From Massilia cavernae (GTDB lineage Bacteria > Pseudomonadota > Gammaproteobacteria > Burkholderiales > Burkholderiaceae_D), in the NCBI RefSeq assembly GCF_003590855.1, contig NZ_QYUP01000146.1, positions 1-55,922 on the forward strand: a stretch of 55,922 bases of DNA. The letters are read 5' to 3'. Of this stretch, positions 47,752-55,810 are shown piece by piece; the first letter of the stretch is position 1; each line of letters starts with the position of its first letter. The position numbers were made by a program, and so were the translations under genes. The notes under the pieces are model-generated. The model made no database searches, was not told the origin of the DNA, and saw only the letters and a program-made list of their open reading frames with translations.

Positions 47752-49013
47752 CAGGGCGATTGCATGAAGGATCAGATTGCCAAGCCCAATACTTTAGCGA
47801 GATAGTCGGTGTTCCAGCCTGCCTTTAAGCGTTTTCCGGCGATCCCGAGCTTCGTGGTCTTCTCGTTTTTCAGTAGGTTGAGAGCAATTCGACGCAGGAT
47901 GGCGAAATTTTGCGCAGCTTCGCCTACGCGGATACGGCAATCGTCCTCGCGAAATGCGACGTCCAGAACCCAGTGCATGCAGTTTTCGATGCCCCAGTGT
48001 GCCCGTACGGTCTGAGCGAGATGCGCCGCTTTGGCCGGCAGGCTGCTGATGTAGTATCGGCGTTCGACGCTGGTTTTGCCGCTACTGTTTCTGCCAATAA
48101 TTTCACGCGTCGATTCGATCATGATTAGGCTTTGCAGGCCGGACCAGTGCTGGTTTTGCTGACCGAGCCAGGCGACGTCGTTGGTTACCAAGCAGCGCCG
48201 GGTTTCGATCCGTCCGTGATCTTTTTCCGTCTGGCTGTCATCCCAGAACGGGCGATCCAACTTGCCGCTATCTGCGGCATCGAACCACAGCTTGACGGCT
48301 TCGGACAGACCGGGCTGGTTGTCCTTCACGCCCAGCACATAGTCGGCGCCGCTTGCGACGATATTGGCCGCGATGTCGTGCTGGCATCCCATCGCGTCAA
48401 TCGTGATTATGGCGCCTTTGATGTCCAGCGTCGCCAACAGTTCCGGTATCGCCGTGATCTCGTTACTCTTGTCGGCTGTCCGGACCTGTCCCAGCGTCAA
48501 ACCGCTTGCGCTGCTCCATGCCGACACTAGGTGAATGGCACTCTGCTTGCCATCATGCGAGCCACGTACGCACTTGCCATCGATGGCAATGTGCTGTCCC
48601 TTCAGCGAGGGACACATTGAACTCATCCAGCGCACGAAGCATGCCTCGAACTGCGTTGCGTCGAGCAGCGAAAAGACCCGTCCGAAGGTGTCGTGCGAGG
48701 CGATGCCATTGGCAAATGGAAGGTGCTGGCGCAACCAGTCGAGCTTCATCTCGCTCCATTCGACAACATTGGTCCAGCTCTCTGCCCCACTGATGACGGC
48801 GCAGATCGCGGCCAACAGTAATTCGTCGAGTTGATATGCGCATTGCCGCGCACGCGGATCGCGCAATTCATCGAATGCTTCCACCAACGACATCGGTCCG
48901 TTTGCCATTTTCTCGCTCAAATATCGAGAGTAAACGCCATTCTGAGCGAGTTTACAAGCAATACTTGCAACCTTTGCTCATGACAACGAGATCGCCTTCA
49001 TGCAATTGCCCTG
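47752..49013 (-). mobile_element. ISAs1-family insertion sequence, intact and recent
   Basis: The element is 1262 bp. The terminal inverted repeats are 47752-47770 and 48995-49013 (CAGGGC[G/A]ATTGCATGAAGG), 19 bp with one mismatch. A perfect 10-bp target duplication flanks it. With one intact transposase and clean edges, it is probably a recent, still competent insertion. It lies between the ArsR gene and the binding-protein pseudogene. Confidence 0.95.
47772..48908 (-). CDS. ISAs1-family transposase
   Basis: A 378-residue DDE-type transposase. I start it at ATG 48908 (MANGPMSLVEAFDELRDPRA); a TTG at 48920 would add four residues. The N-terminal DDE_Tnp_1-associated domain (YQLDELLLAAICAVISGAE) is followed by the catalytic part with IAIDGKCVRGSHDG, IITIDAMGCQHDIA and the closing HWGIENCMHWVLDVAFRED. 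All motifs are present and the frame is unbroken. Confidence 0.93.
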   Translation of the reverse strand: MANGPMSLVEAFDELRDPRARQCAYQLDELLLAAICAVISGAESWTNVVEWSEMKLDWLRQHLPFANGIASHDTFGRVFSLLDATQFEACFVRWMSSMCPSLKGQHIAIDGKCVRGSHDGKQSAIHLVSAWSSASGLTLGQVRTADKSNEITAIPELLATLDIKGAIITIDAMGCQHDIAANIVASGADYVLGVKDNQPGLSEAVKLWFDAADSGKLDRPFWDDSQTEKDHGRIETRRCLVTNDVAWLGQQNQHWSGLQSLIMIESTREIIGRNSSGKTSVERRYYISSLPAKAAHLAQTVRAHWGIENCMHWVLDVAFREDDCRIRVGEAAQNFAILRRIALNLLKNEKTTKLGIAGKRLKAGWNTDYLAKVLGLAI

Positions 49014-49023
49014 ATATGCCAGG
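49014..49023 (+). repeat. 10-bp target duplication, right copy
   Basis: ATATGCCAGG, identical to 47742-47751. Confidence 0.92.
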
Positions 49024-49141
49024 GTGTCGCGCGCGTCGGATGCGTTGTCAACGTGATAGCATACCCGCCGGTAATAAACCTTCGTGCGCCGCCTGAAAAA
49101 GGGGTACGTCCAGCCACCCCATTCGAATCCAGTTCCCTGTC

Positions 49142-50090
49142 ATGCATCGGTTTTTGGCTTTCCTGCTGTGGAGCTTATCCTGCCTGGCTGCGCTCCCTGC
49201 GAACGCGGCGACATATACGTATCTGCGTCCTGAGTGGGGCGATACCGATCGGGACCCGTATGGGGGCGATATTGAAGCTCGCGTTCGCCAAGGCCAATGT
49301 TTGCCACACGCTGGTGTACAGCAGCCAAAGCATGCAGCAGGCGCGCGGATTGATGGAGCTCGAGCGTGGGTCCGGCAAGGTCGACATCATCTACACCATG
49401 ACCGCGCCGGAACGCGAGGCGGCGCTGCTGCCGGTCGCCATTCCTTTGACCAAGGGCCTGCTCGGCTGGCGCATTGCGCTGGTGCGCAGCGATCGCCTTC
49501 ACCAGTTCGCGAATGTCCGATCGGCTACGCAGCTCAAGCCTTTCGTCGCCGTGCAGGGGCACGACTGGCCGGATACGGCGATTTTGCGCGCCAACGGCAT
49601 GCCGGTACACGCATCGTCGGCCTACGATGGCATGTTCAAGATGCTGGAGGCAGGACGGATCGACTATTTTCCTCGTTCGATCCAGCAGGTCTTCTCCGAA
49701 CAGAGCAAATATCCGGCGCTGGCAGTCGAGCCGAACCTGGTGCTGCGCTATCCCACCGATGCGTATTTCTTCGTCAATCGGCGCAACACGCAGCTGGCGG
49801 AGGAGGTGAGGCGCGGGCTGGAGGCGGCGATTGCCGACGGTTCATTCGACCGCATGTTCTACAGTTATTTTGCGATGCAGATCGCCGAAGCCGGGCTGGA
49901 ACGGCGCCGCGTGATCGACCTGGCGAACCCGTTGCGCCCCGCTTCCTTGCCGCATGCCCGCAAGGCCTTATGGTTTTCTCTTGACGAGATCCGGCGTCCG
50001 GCATTCGTGAAAGCACTCAAGGAGCGCGGGCGCGGGCCCGTGCCTGCACGCACCCCGGCAGCGTGCGATAAATTGGGAGCAGGGAAGTGA
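49142..50090 (+). pseudogene. Periplasmic solute-binding-type protein, single frameshift
   Basis: ATG 49142 opens a signal peptide (MHRFLAFLLWSLSCLAALPA) and the first mature residues (TYTYLRPEWGDTDRDPYG). At a G5 run (49262-49266) the frame changes, and the rest reads in the next frame (ILKLAFAKANVCHTLVYSSQ, VDIIYTMTAPERE, AYDGMFKMLEAGRIDYFPRS). Removing one G restores one protein of about 315 residues, a transporter substrate-binding domain of the amino-acid-type group 3. It may be an expansion in the G-run, which could be phase-variable, or a sequencing error. Its promoter side lies 128 bases from the new IS. Confidence 0.8.
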
Positions 50091-50264
50091 AGAGAGAGAA
50101 GCGCCGGGCACGGTCCCCGTGACGGGTGGCCAAGCGTGGGCTGAGGGTCGCGCCGAACGTGGTACTGCGCTATCCCTCCGTTGCGTGCCCTGAAGGCGCG
50201 AGGGCAGAATTGAATCTTTGACGCAGGGTGTTTAGTCCCGCCACCAATCGTGCGGTCGAGTCGT
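50091..50264. other. Intergenic stretch with a binding-protein remnant
   Basis: 174 bases. The only recognisable content is the short remnant at 50147-50187. Confidence 0.5.
50147..50187 (+). pseudogene. Short remnant of a second binding-protein paralogue
   Basis: 41 bases match 49725-49765 in the upstream gene with six differences. The implied peptide VAPNVVLRYPSVA parallels VEPNLVLRYPTDA. It suggests a former tandem copy that has since been almost fully deleted. Confidence 0.5.
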
Positions 50265-50681
50265 CTACTGCTCCCACGGATTGATGATGGCTACCTTGGC
50301 GGCCTCATGGGGAGCTGTATCCCGCGAAGCCACGATGAAATGCCGCGACACTGCAATCGCGGCGATATAACCATCCGGTGTTGGAAACCCGCGCCCGCCG
50401 GCCCTGGCGGCTACGGCCAGCTCGGCATAGTGCCGGGCGGCATCGGTGTCGAATGGAAGCACCCGATCCCTGAAAAGCTCAATGAGACCGTCAAGGGTCC
50501 GCGCCAACACGTCCTTACGCTTGCCGCTCGGGAGAGCACGGATGCCAAACAGCAGCTCGGCCAGCGTAACGCTGGACAGATACAACGTTTCGGCGGCTTG
50601 CTCGTTCAGCCATGCGCGCACAGCGGGGTGCGGCGTGGGCTTCATCGCTTCCGAAACCACGTTGGTATCGAGAACGATCAT
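50265..50681 (-). CDS. PIN-domain toxin (FitB/VapC type)
   Basis: A 138-residue PIN-domain RNase. It opens MIVLDTNVVSEAMKP with the first catalytic Asp, and has LAELLFGIRALPSGKR with the Glu, and FPTPDGYIAAIAVSRHF with the third acidic residue. The closing FIVASRDTAPHEAAKVAIINPWEQ is typical of the FitB branch. The start overlaps the antitoxin stop by four bases. It would cut RNA, probably tRNA or rRNA, when freed from its antitoxin. Confidence 0.92.
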   Translation of the reverse strand: MIVLDTNVVSEAMKPTPHPAVRAWLNEQAAETLYLSSVTLAELLFGIRALPSGKRKDVLARTLDGLIELFRDRVLPFDTDAARHYAELAVAARAGGRGFPTPDGYIAAIAVSRHFIVASRDTAPHEAAKVAIINPWEQ

Positions 50682-50932
50682 TCAAGGCTCACCGGCTCGG
50701 CCGGTGTCTTGTCCTTACCTTGCGTAAAGGCTTCGAAATCCTTGTTCGAGAGGCCGATTTCGCGCCCCAATGCTGCCAGGGCTTCACCCATTTGAACGCG
50801 CTGTTCCGGCTTCACCGCGCTCGCCAGAATCTCGCGGACTTCGGCCTCGGTGCTGCGGCCATTTTGGGCAGCTCGCACCCGCAATGCCCGGTGTACATCG
50901 TCGGGAATATTACGTACGGTTAGCATTGCCAT
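50678..50932 (-). CDS. FitA-like ribbon-helix-helix antitoxin
   Basis: An 84-residue antitoxin. The N-terminus (MLTVRNIPDDVHRALRVRAA) is an Arc-type ribbon-helix-helix for DNA binding; STEAEVREILASAV is its second helix, and the C-terminal tail (IGLSNKDFEAFTQGKD) would block the toxin. FitA-type complexes repress their own promoter. The gene overlaps the PIN toxin by ATGA. Confidence 0.9.
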   Translation of the reverse strand: MAMLTVRNIPDDVHRALRVRAAQNGRSTEAEVREILASAVKPEQRVQMGEALAALGREIGLSNKDFEAFTQGKDKTPAEPVSLE

Positions 50933-51216
50933 TACAGCGCCTCATAAATGCCTGCGATGCATTCATCATATGTGATTGCATGCATGCCTGCAAGCCAGCA
51001 GAAGTGGGCGTTTTGCTTGGAATATTCTTGGCGGACGCGATACTTAATAAGCGTGGTTTGATGGTGATCAAGTCCTGCGTCAAGCTGCGTGATCCGTCGG
51101 CATAGCGTTCCTTCCAGGCTGCACAATGAATGCACTATTTCAGGCAAACCTTCGGGTTGTGGTGTAATCTGATCATTGAAACAACGTCGTAAACTATCAA
51201 CATTTTGGGAGGCAAT

Positions 51217-51414
51217 ATGCCCTGCGTTGATCATGACCACAAGAATTGTCCCGCTTATATTGAATTGGGCACTGGCGAGCAATGCAAACAACCTGGATGC
51301 CAGCGTAAAAAGGTAGCCTTTCAGACTTCCCCTGCCTTGTTCGAGCAAGTGACTGATGATTTGGATGACTTTGTCATCCCAGGAAAGACCGGTGGTAGGC
51401 AGGGCACGATCTAG
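51217..51414 (+). CDS. Small Cys/His-rich protein (65 aa)
   Basis: The frame from ATG 51217 follows a strong GGGAGG (51207-51212), which is why I favour it over the longer antisense frame. It encodes MPCVDHDHKNCPAYIELG, then EQCKQPGCQRKKVAFQTSPA and a C-terminal acidic helix (LFEQVTDDLDDFV). Four Cys and two or three His near the N-terminus could hold a zinc ion. I do not recognise it. It is divergent from the toxin-antitoxin pair. Confidence 0.5.
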   Translation: MPCVDHDHKNCPAYIELGTGEQCKQPGCQRKKVAFQTSPALFEQVTDDLDDFVIPGKTGGRQGTI

Positions 51415-51653
51415 AAGCCCTGATTTAATCAACACCCTTCCCACGCTGAGGCGCACCGAGGTGTCAAAAAATACAGTAGTCAAGTGGCTCGATTGCTCGC
51501 CGAATTGACCCACTCCACCGGTTGCCGCGCCTTCCACTGCCTGGCGGGTGCTCGTGAGCCCGTCGTTGGCATATGACGCGTCGCTTCTTGTTTCGTCCGC
51601 GCGAAAGAACTTTGACGCAGAACCGGACACGAGCACTACAAACCCCGGAAACG

Positions 51654-51683
51654 AAAACGCCAACCCGCGAAGGTTGGCGTTTT
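51654..51683 (-). terminator. Terminator downstream of the tRNA fragment
   Basis: AAAACGCCAACC / GGTTGGCGTTTT stem, symmetric. On the minus strand it directly follows the tRNA-like 3' end, so it is probably the original tRNA terminator. Confidence 0.75.
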
Positions 51684-51696
51684 CACTTTTTGTCCT

Positions 51697-51741
51697 TGGT
51701 GGCCCGGGGCGGAATCGAACCACCGAAACAAGGATTTTCAA
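51697..51741 (-). other. 3' part of a tRNA-Phe-like gene (attachment-site remnant)
   Basis: On the minus strand this reads TTGAAAATCCTTG, then CGGTGGTTCGATTCCGCC and CCGGGCCACCA. That is the anticodon loop (GAA), variable loop, T-arm and CCA-ending acceptor of a tRNA-Phe. The 5' half is missing: upstream bases (TTAGAC) do not pair with the 3' anticodon stem. Integrative elements often leave or carry exactly this part of a tRNA as the att core. No integrase gene is seen nearby. The identity Phe is by resemblance. Confidence 0.75.
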
Positions 51742-52132
51742 GTCTAACGCCAAGCCAAAATTTTGCACTCAAGACGGCGCCATGAACATTTTTCCTGTAC
51801 TCCGCCGTTTTTCATAACTTCAGACGGATCGATCCTTGATGCGGGCCGGTCACCAGATTTGTCGCTGATCTGCCTGGGGAAGTCCACCTCCAATTCGTCG
51901 TATCAGACCTCGCAAGCCGCCCATTTCCTTCTGGAAGGCCGGACAAAGACCGGCGCTTCGCCAGCCAGGCCGCTGCTTGCGTCAACTACCTACCTGATCC
52001 AAGCTTTTCGCAATGGGAGTGTTGCGACCCAAAGGCCGGCGAGATGAACAGCCGCTGACCAGCGTGACGCAGCTCTGAAGTCAAACATGCGTCTCGAAAA
52101 TTCCACCTACCCCAGCCATTGAAAGAAATAAT
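51742..52132. other. Region without a recognised gene
   Basis: 391 bases between the tRNA fragment and the IS66 element. One plus-strand frame is open from about 51840 to 52048 without ATG (RFVADLPGEVHLQFVVSD, CVNYLPDPSFSQWECCD) and looks partly protein-like, so it may be the end of a lost gene. I cannot identify it. Confidence 0.4.
52125..52132 (+). repeat. 8-bp target duplication, left copy
   Basis: GAAATAAT, identical to 53919-53926, as expected for IS66. Confidence 0.92.
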
Positions 52133-52140
52133 GTAACTGT

Positions 52141-52401
52141 TCAGCCTGAATGGCCAAAGCAATCCGCGTCATCCGCATCGGTGAACGCGATGTCGCCTTG
52201 TTCGGCCTCAGCTATGCATTCCCACAGGCCGTCTTGATGCAGCGCGATCGAATCGGCATTTCGCAAGTAGAACTCATCGGGATCCAGGCCATCGATCAGG
52301 ACCGGACGACGTACCCGCCTTTGTTTTCCGTTGATGAAGATAGTCATGAACTGTGCCTTCTCCCTCTTCTGGGCGACGGTCAGTTTGCGCTTCGGGGCCA
52401 T
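52141..52401 (-). CDS. Small IS66-borne protein (86 aa)
   Basis: The frame from ATG 52401 lies 33 bases after the transposase stop and ends inside the terminal repeat. It is basic at the N-terminus (MAPKRKLTVAQKREKAQFM, FINGKQRRVRRPVLIDGLD) and acidic at the C-terminus (CIAEAEQGDIAFTDADDADC). The split charge and position suggest a DNA-binding helper or passenger. It is not TnpA or TnpB of classical IS66. Function is unknown. Confidence 0.7.
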   Translation of the reverse strand: MAPKRKLTVAQKREKAQFMTIFINGKQRRVRRPVLIDGLDPDEFYLRNADSIALHQDGLWECIAEAEQGDIAFTDADDADCFGHSG

Positions 52402-52433
52402 GGTATTGAATGCGATTGTTAACTGTTCGGCCG

Positions 52434-53846
52434 CTACGCAGCTGGCATGATCGGATCGCCAGTAAATGCGCGGCGTAGCACTTCCAGCATGCTGTGCCCC
52501 TGTTTGCGTAGCGTGTCGAGGCAGGAGCGAATGATGCAGAAATTGTCGGCGCCGGCAATGGTGCGGAAGCATCCCGATATTTTTTGTTTGACCTTGGGCA
52601 TGCGGACGGCCCGCTCGGCAATATTGTTGGAGAACGGGACGGTCGGATCGGCGATGAAGCGCAAGATAGCATCGGCGTGCAGCCGGAAGCGGCGCAGCAA
52701 GTTATAGGCGTCGGATTGCTTGCAGCGACCGGATGATCCGTCTGGTTTGAGTTGGGGAGGGTTCAATTGCTCCCCTTGGCGCACGATGTCGTTGTAGACG
52801 ATGGTGAAGGCGGCGATGGCATCGGCATCAAATGGCCGGCCCTGCTGTCGCGCCGCCGCGCTCAGTCGTTGGGCGTTGAGCAGCAGTTCCGTCATGGCGG
52901 TCGGCCATTGCTGGCCAGTCACTTCCTGCGCATACACCAGTTCTCGAAGGAGATGGGCATTGCACAAGGCATGCAGGCCATCGTCGAGTTTCCAGTAAGG
53001 GGCCCAGCAATCATGCACCAGAACGCCGATGCGTTTGGGGAGAATGCCATGCGCGACGATGGCATCCAGGCCGCGCTTTGCGTGCATGCCATACCAGGTC
53101 AGTTCCGCCGTGGCCGCCACATGCATCCAGTGCAGTTTGCCATCCACGCGCAAGCCCGATTCGTCGGCGCACAGCACTGGCGCGTGGTGCAATTGCCGCG
53201 CTATCAGGTCGGCTGTACCCTGCAGGGCCAGGCTCGCTTCGCCAACCCAGGCAAGCAGGGTTGCTGGCGACACAGACAAGCCCGTCATCTCGCCAATCAA
53301 CTCGGCGGCGCGGGCATATGGCAGCATCTGGCCCTGGGTCAGATGCACGCCCAGTGCGCGCACGTTCGGGCCGTATTGCGCAAGGTCGCCGACCGCAGCC
53401 GGGAATACGCTGTCGTGCCGCTGACCGCAGGCGCAGACCACCGTGTAGACACGGTGTTCCACCACCTCGAAGCTCATCGCAGGCACATCGAATACCTGGC
53501 GGCGCTCCAGCACCTGCGCCTGTTCGAGCGCCAGCGCACTGTGGCAGCGGTTGCAATGCGACGGCGGCGGATAATCCTTCGTACTGGTGGGCTCGGCCAC
53601 CCGCTTGAGTGTACTGCCTTTATGGCCCGGTTGGCCGCCAACCGCCTTGCCAGACTTGCCGCGCAACGAGCTAGTCTTCTGCTTCTTGGCCAGTCCATCC
53701 GAGGATGGTGGCTTGCTCGAATTCTGGCTGTTCATTCCCAGCTTTGCCTCAAGCGCATCCATGCGTGCAAAGAGCACGTCGATGAGACGATCCTTGTCGG
53801 TATCGGACAGCTGCGTGAGGTCGGGACGAGGCGGTTTCGGTGGCAT
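52434..53846 (-). CDS. IS66-family transposase (TnpC, ISBst12 type)
   Basis: A 470-residue transposase; the ATG at 53846 (MPPKPPRPDLTQLSD) is preferred, with a TTG at 53864 possible. The N-terminal coil (LIDVLFARMDALEAKLG) and NSSKPPSSDG motif precede a zinc-finger part (HCNRCHSALAL, VCACGQRH), then the DDE domain: CADESGLRVDG, VHDCWAPYW, and NNIAERAVRMPKVKQK. The C-terminus is the usual SCLDTLRKQGHSMLEVLRRA. The frame is intact. Confidence 0.93.
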   Translation of the reverse strand: MPPKPPRPDLTQLSDTDKDRLIDVLFARMDALEAKLGMNSQNSSKPPSSDGLAKKQKTSSLRGKSGKAVGGQPGHKGSTLKRVAEPTSTKDYPPPSHCNRCHSALALEQAQVLERRQVFDVPAMSFEVVEHRVYTVVCACGQRHDSVFPAAVGDLAQYGPNVRALGVHLTQGQMLPYARAAELIGEMTGLSVSPATLLAWVGEASLALQGTADLIARQLHHAPVLCADESGLRVDGKLHWMHVAATAELTWYGMHAKRGLDAIVAHGILPKRIGVLVHDCWAPYWKLDDGLHALCNAHLLRELVYAQEVTGQQWPTAMTELLLNAQRLSAAARQQGRPFDADAIAAFTIVYNDIVRQGEQLNPPQLKPDGSSGRCKQSDAYNLLRRFRLHADAILRFIADPTVPFSNNIAERAVRMPKVKQKISGCFRTIAGADNFCIIRSCLDTLRKQGHSMLEVLRRAFTGDPIMPAA

Positions 53847-53918
53847 GCCGACATGATGCGGCAATAGCCAATAGTTTACAACTGCTCATTGCCGTGTTCA
53901 TTCAGGCTGAATAGTTAC

Positions 53919-53926
53919 GAAATAAT
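53919..53926 (+). repeat. 8-bp target duplication, right copy
   Basis: GAAATAAT, identical to 52125-52132. Confidence 0.92.
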
Positions 53927-54073
53927 TTCAGGCGTCGTGGAATAAATCAGGTGCTGGTCTCGTACACCCAAGTATTAGCGGCCATTTCAACGATCGACTG
54001 CCGCCTTACGATTAGCCTGCGCACCCAAGGCCGCCGGGACAAACCCCAACGCCGCTCGAATAGGATCTTCATC

Positions 54074-54451
54074 ATGAAAGTGCTTCATCTTTTGGCCTCG
54101 ATTATTGCTACTCTGTTATTCGCTGCAGGATCTGCCATTGCCGCCGCTCCTGCACTAAAACAGGCCAATGGCATCCTGGTCGACCATAACGGAAAAACGG
54201 TCTATACCTTTGATAAAGATGTCGCCGACAGCGGCAAAAGTGTATGCAACGGCCCGTGCGCTACGTTGTGGCCTCCCGTGGCAGCCGGTGCTGCACAGCT
54301 GTTAACGCCGTATTCTGTTGTTGCTCGGGATGATGGCAACAAGCAACTTGCTTACAAAGGCAAGCCGCTTTACCTATATGCGGCGGACAAAAAGCCAGGC
54401 GATCGAACCGGTGACAACTTCAAAGACATTTGGCACGTCGTCAAAGATTAA
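54074..54451 (+). CDS. COG4315-type secreted repeat protein
   Basis: A 125-residue protein; the ATG at 54074 gives a signal peptide ending SAIAAAPA, while the longer frame upstream has none. It has the two-repeat pattern of this family: NGILVDHNGKTVYTFDKD, then VCNGPCATLWPPV, then QLAYKGKPLYLYAADKKPGD and the ending FKDIWHVV. The paired Cys likely form a disulphide. Such proteins often sit beside ECF sigma/anti-sigma genes, as here (sigma starts 52 bases later). Role unknown. Confidence 0.88.
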   Translation: MKVLHLLASIIATLLFAAGSAIAAAPALKQANGILVDHNGKTVYTFDKDVADSGKSVCNGPCATLWPPVAAGAAQLLTPYSVVARDDGNKQLAYKGKPLYLYAADKKPGDRTGDNFKDIWHVVKD

Positions 54452-54503
54452 TGCGAACTACGTCAATGGCTAATCTTTCAAAGGCATCCTGAGCTACCGC
54501 GTT

Positions 54504-55010
54504 ATGGAACAGAACAGCGCTCAGCTCGTATCCTGCATTCCTCGCCTTCGCCGCTATGCACGGGCATTGGTGGGGAGCCGCGCCGAGGCTGACGACCTGG
54601 TGCAAGACACACTAGAACGTGGCTGGAGCAAGCTCGCGTCCTGTCGCCTTGGCAGCGACATGCGGCCGTGGATGTTTGGCATCATGCACAACCTGTACGT
54701 GGACCAACTGCGCAAGCAGGTTGTTGCGACGGTCGAGCTAGATGAGGATACGCTCGTGCCGTCTTACAATGCACCGCAGATGCAAGGCCTGGAAATCCGC
54801 GATATGCAGGCGGCCTTGACATTGCTACCTGTCGAACAGCGCGAAATTTTGCTTCTGGTCGCTTTGGAAGAAATGACATATGAGGAAATATCTTCCACGC
54901 TGAGCATTCCCCTCGGTACAGTGATGTCGCGTCTGTCGCGCGGCCGCGAACGACTGCGGCTTCTAATGGACGGAAAAACCATCCCATCTCGTTTGAAGGT
55001 CGTCAAATGA
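54504..55010 (+). CDS. ECF-type RNA polymerase sigma factor
   Basis: A 168-residue sigma-70-family factor with only regions 2 and 4. Region 2 is LRRYARALVGSRAEADDLVQ followed by DTLERGWSKL, and MRPWMFGIMHNLYVDQLRK. Region 4 is LPVEQREILLLVALEEMTYE with LGTVMSRLSRGRERL as recognition helix. It would direct polymerase to stress genes when released by the anti-sigma factor, whose ATG overlaps its stop. Confidence 0.93.
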   Translation: MEQNSAQLVSCIPRLRRYARALVGSRAEADDLVQDTLERGWSKLASCRLGSDMRPWMFGIMHNLYVDQLRKQVVATVELDEDTLVPSYNAPQMQGLEIRDMQAALTLLPVEQREILLLVALEEMTYEEISSTLSIPLGTVMSRLSRGRERLRLLMDGKTIPSRLKVVK

Positions 55011-55810
55011 CGCAACTACCTGTTACCGAAGCCGATTTGCAAGCTTATATAGACGGGCATCTTCCGGAATCGCGGCGTACCGAGATCGAGGCTTATCTCG
55101 CAGCGCGACCCGGGGAAGCCGAACGGTTGTTAGCTTACCGCCGTCAGACCGCAACCTTGCGCGTGCTATTCAATCCCATATTATCCGAGCCAGTGCCGGC
55201 CCGGCTGACCGGCGTACCTCGGACAAGAAACTGGATGCTGCAGCAGTGGGCCGCAGGCGTGGCCATTGCCGTGACCGGTGTCGTCGCCGGGTGGACGCTG
55301 CACGGTCAAATGGATGAGCCAGGCGTTCCCACCCTAGCGCAAAGATCAAGCCGATTTGCGGAGGATCGCCAGGTAGCCAACCTTGCGCGGCAGGCAGCAA
55401 TCGCTCATGTGGTTTATAGCCCGGACGTAAAACGCCCGGTCGAAATCGGTGCGGACCAGGAGGAACTGCTCGTGACATGGCTGTCCAAGCGGATTGGCAG
55501 CAAAATTCAGCCCCCGAAACTCGGCAAGCTGGGGTACGAGCTGATTGGCGGGCGCCTGCTGCCCGGCGAAAGCGGCCCGGTTGCCCAATTCATGTACCAC
55601 GACTCAAGCGGCCAGCGCCTGACATTGTATGTCTCCACGGAGCAGGCGCACAATAAGGACACGGGTTTCCGCTTTGCTGAGGAAGGACCGGTCAACGTGT
55701 TTTACTGGATAGACGGCAAGTTCGGCTATGCCCTATCGGCCGGTACCAACAAAGGCGAACTGGCGCGTATCGCCAGCGCCGTCCACGAACAGCTGAAGGC
55801 GCACGCATGA
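55007..55810 (+). CDS. Membrane-bound anti-sigma factor
   Basis: A 267-residue single-pass protein. The cytoplasmic N-terminus (VTEADLQAYIDGHLPESRRT, EIEAYLAARPGEAERL) is the typical anti-sigma helix bundle, without the zinc HxxxCxxC motif. A TM helix lies at about 80-98 (AAGVAIAVTGVVAGWTL), and the rest is periplasmic (LLVTWLSKRIGSKIQPPKL, FRFAEEGPVNVFYWIDGKFG). It is coupled to the sigma gene by ATGA and to the next gene by ATGA. Confidence 0.9.
   Translation: MTQLPVTEADLQAYIDGHLPESRRTEIEAYLAARPGEAERLLAYRRQTATLRVLFNPILSEPVPARLTGVPRTRNWMLQQWAAGVAIAVTGVVAGWTLHGQMDEPGVPTLAQRSSRFAEDRQVANLARQAAIAHVVYSPDVKRPVEIGADQEELLVTWLSKRIGSKIQPPKLGKLGYELIGGRLLPGESGPVAQFMYHDSSGQRLTLYVSTEQAHNKDTGFRFAEEGPVNVFYWIDGKFGYALSAGTNKGELARIASAVHEQLKAHA

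Larger units (their letters stand above)
52133..53918 (-). mobile_element. IS66-family insertion sequence, intact
   Basis: The element is 1786 bp. The ends GTAACTGTTCAGCCTGAATG (52133-52152) and the complement of 53899-53918 differ at one position and start with the family's GTAA. A perfect 8-bp target duplication flanks it. It has a TnpC-type transposase and a small downstream ORF, with no tnpA or tnpB, as in the ISBst12 branch. Clean edges point to recent insertion. Confidence 0.95.

Noticed and set aside
50932..51768. Long minus-strand ORF of 278 codons ending at the antitoxin start
   Set aside because: Its N-terminal part is the translated tRNA fragment and terminator, it has no recognisable domain, and a better-supported small ORF with a strong ribosome site lies opposite it.
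51763..52047. Plus-strand ORF of 94 codons
   Set aside because: No ribosome site and a low-complexity Ser/Thr/Ala product; the alternative frame looks more protein-like but has no start.
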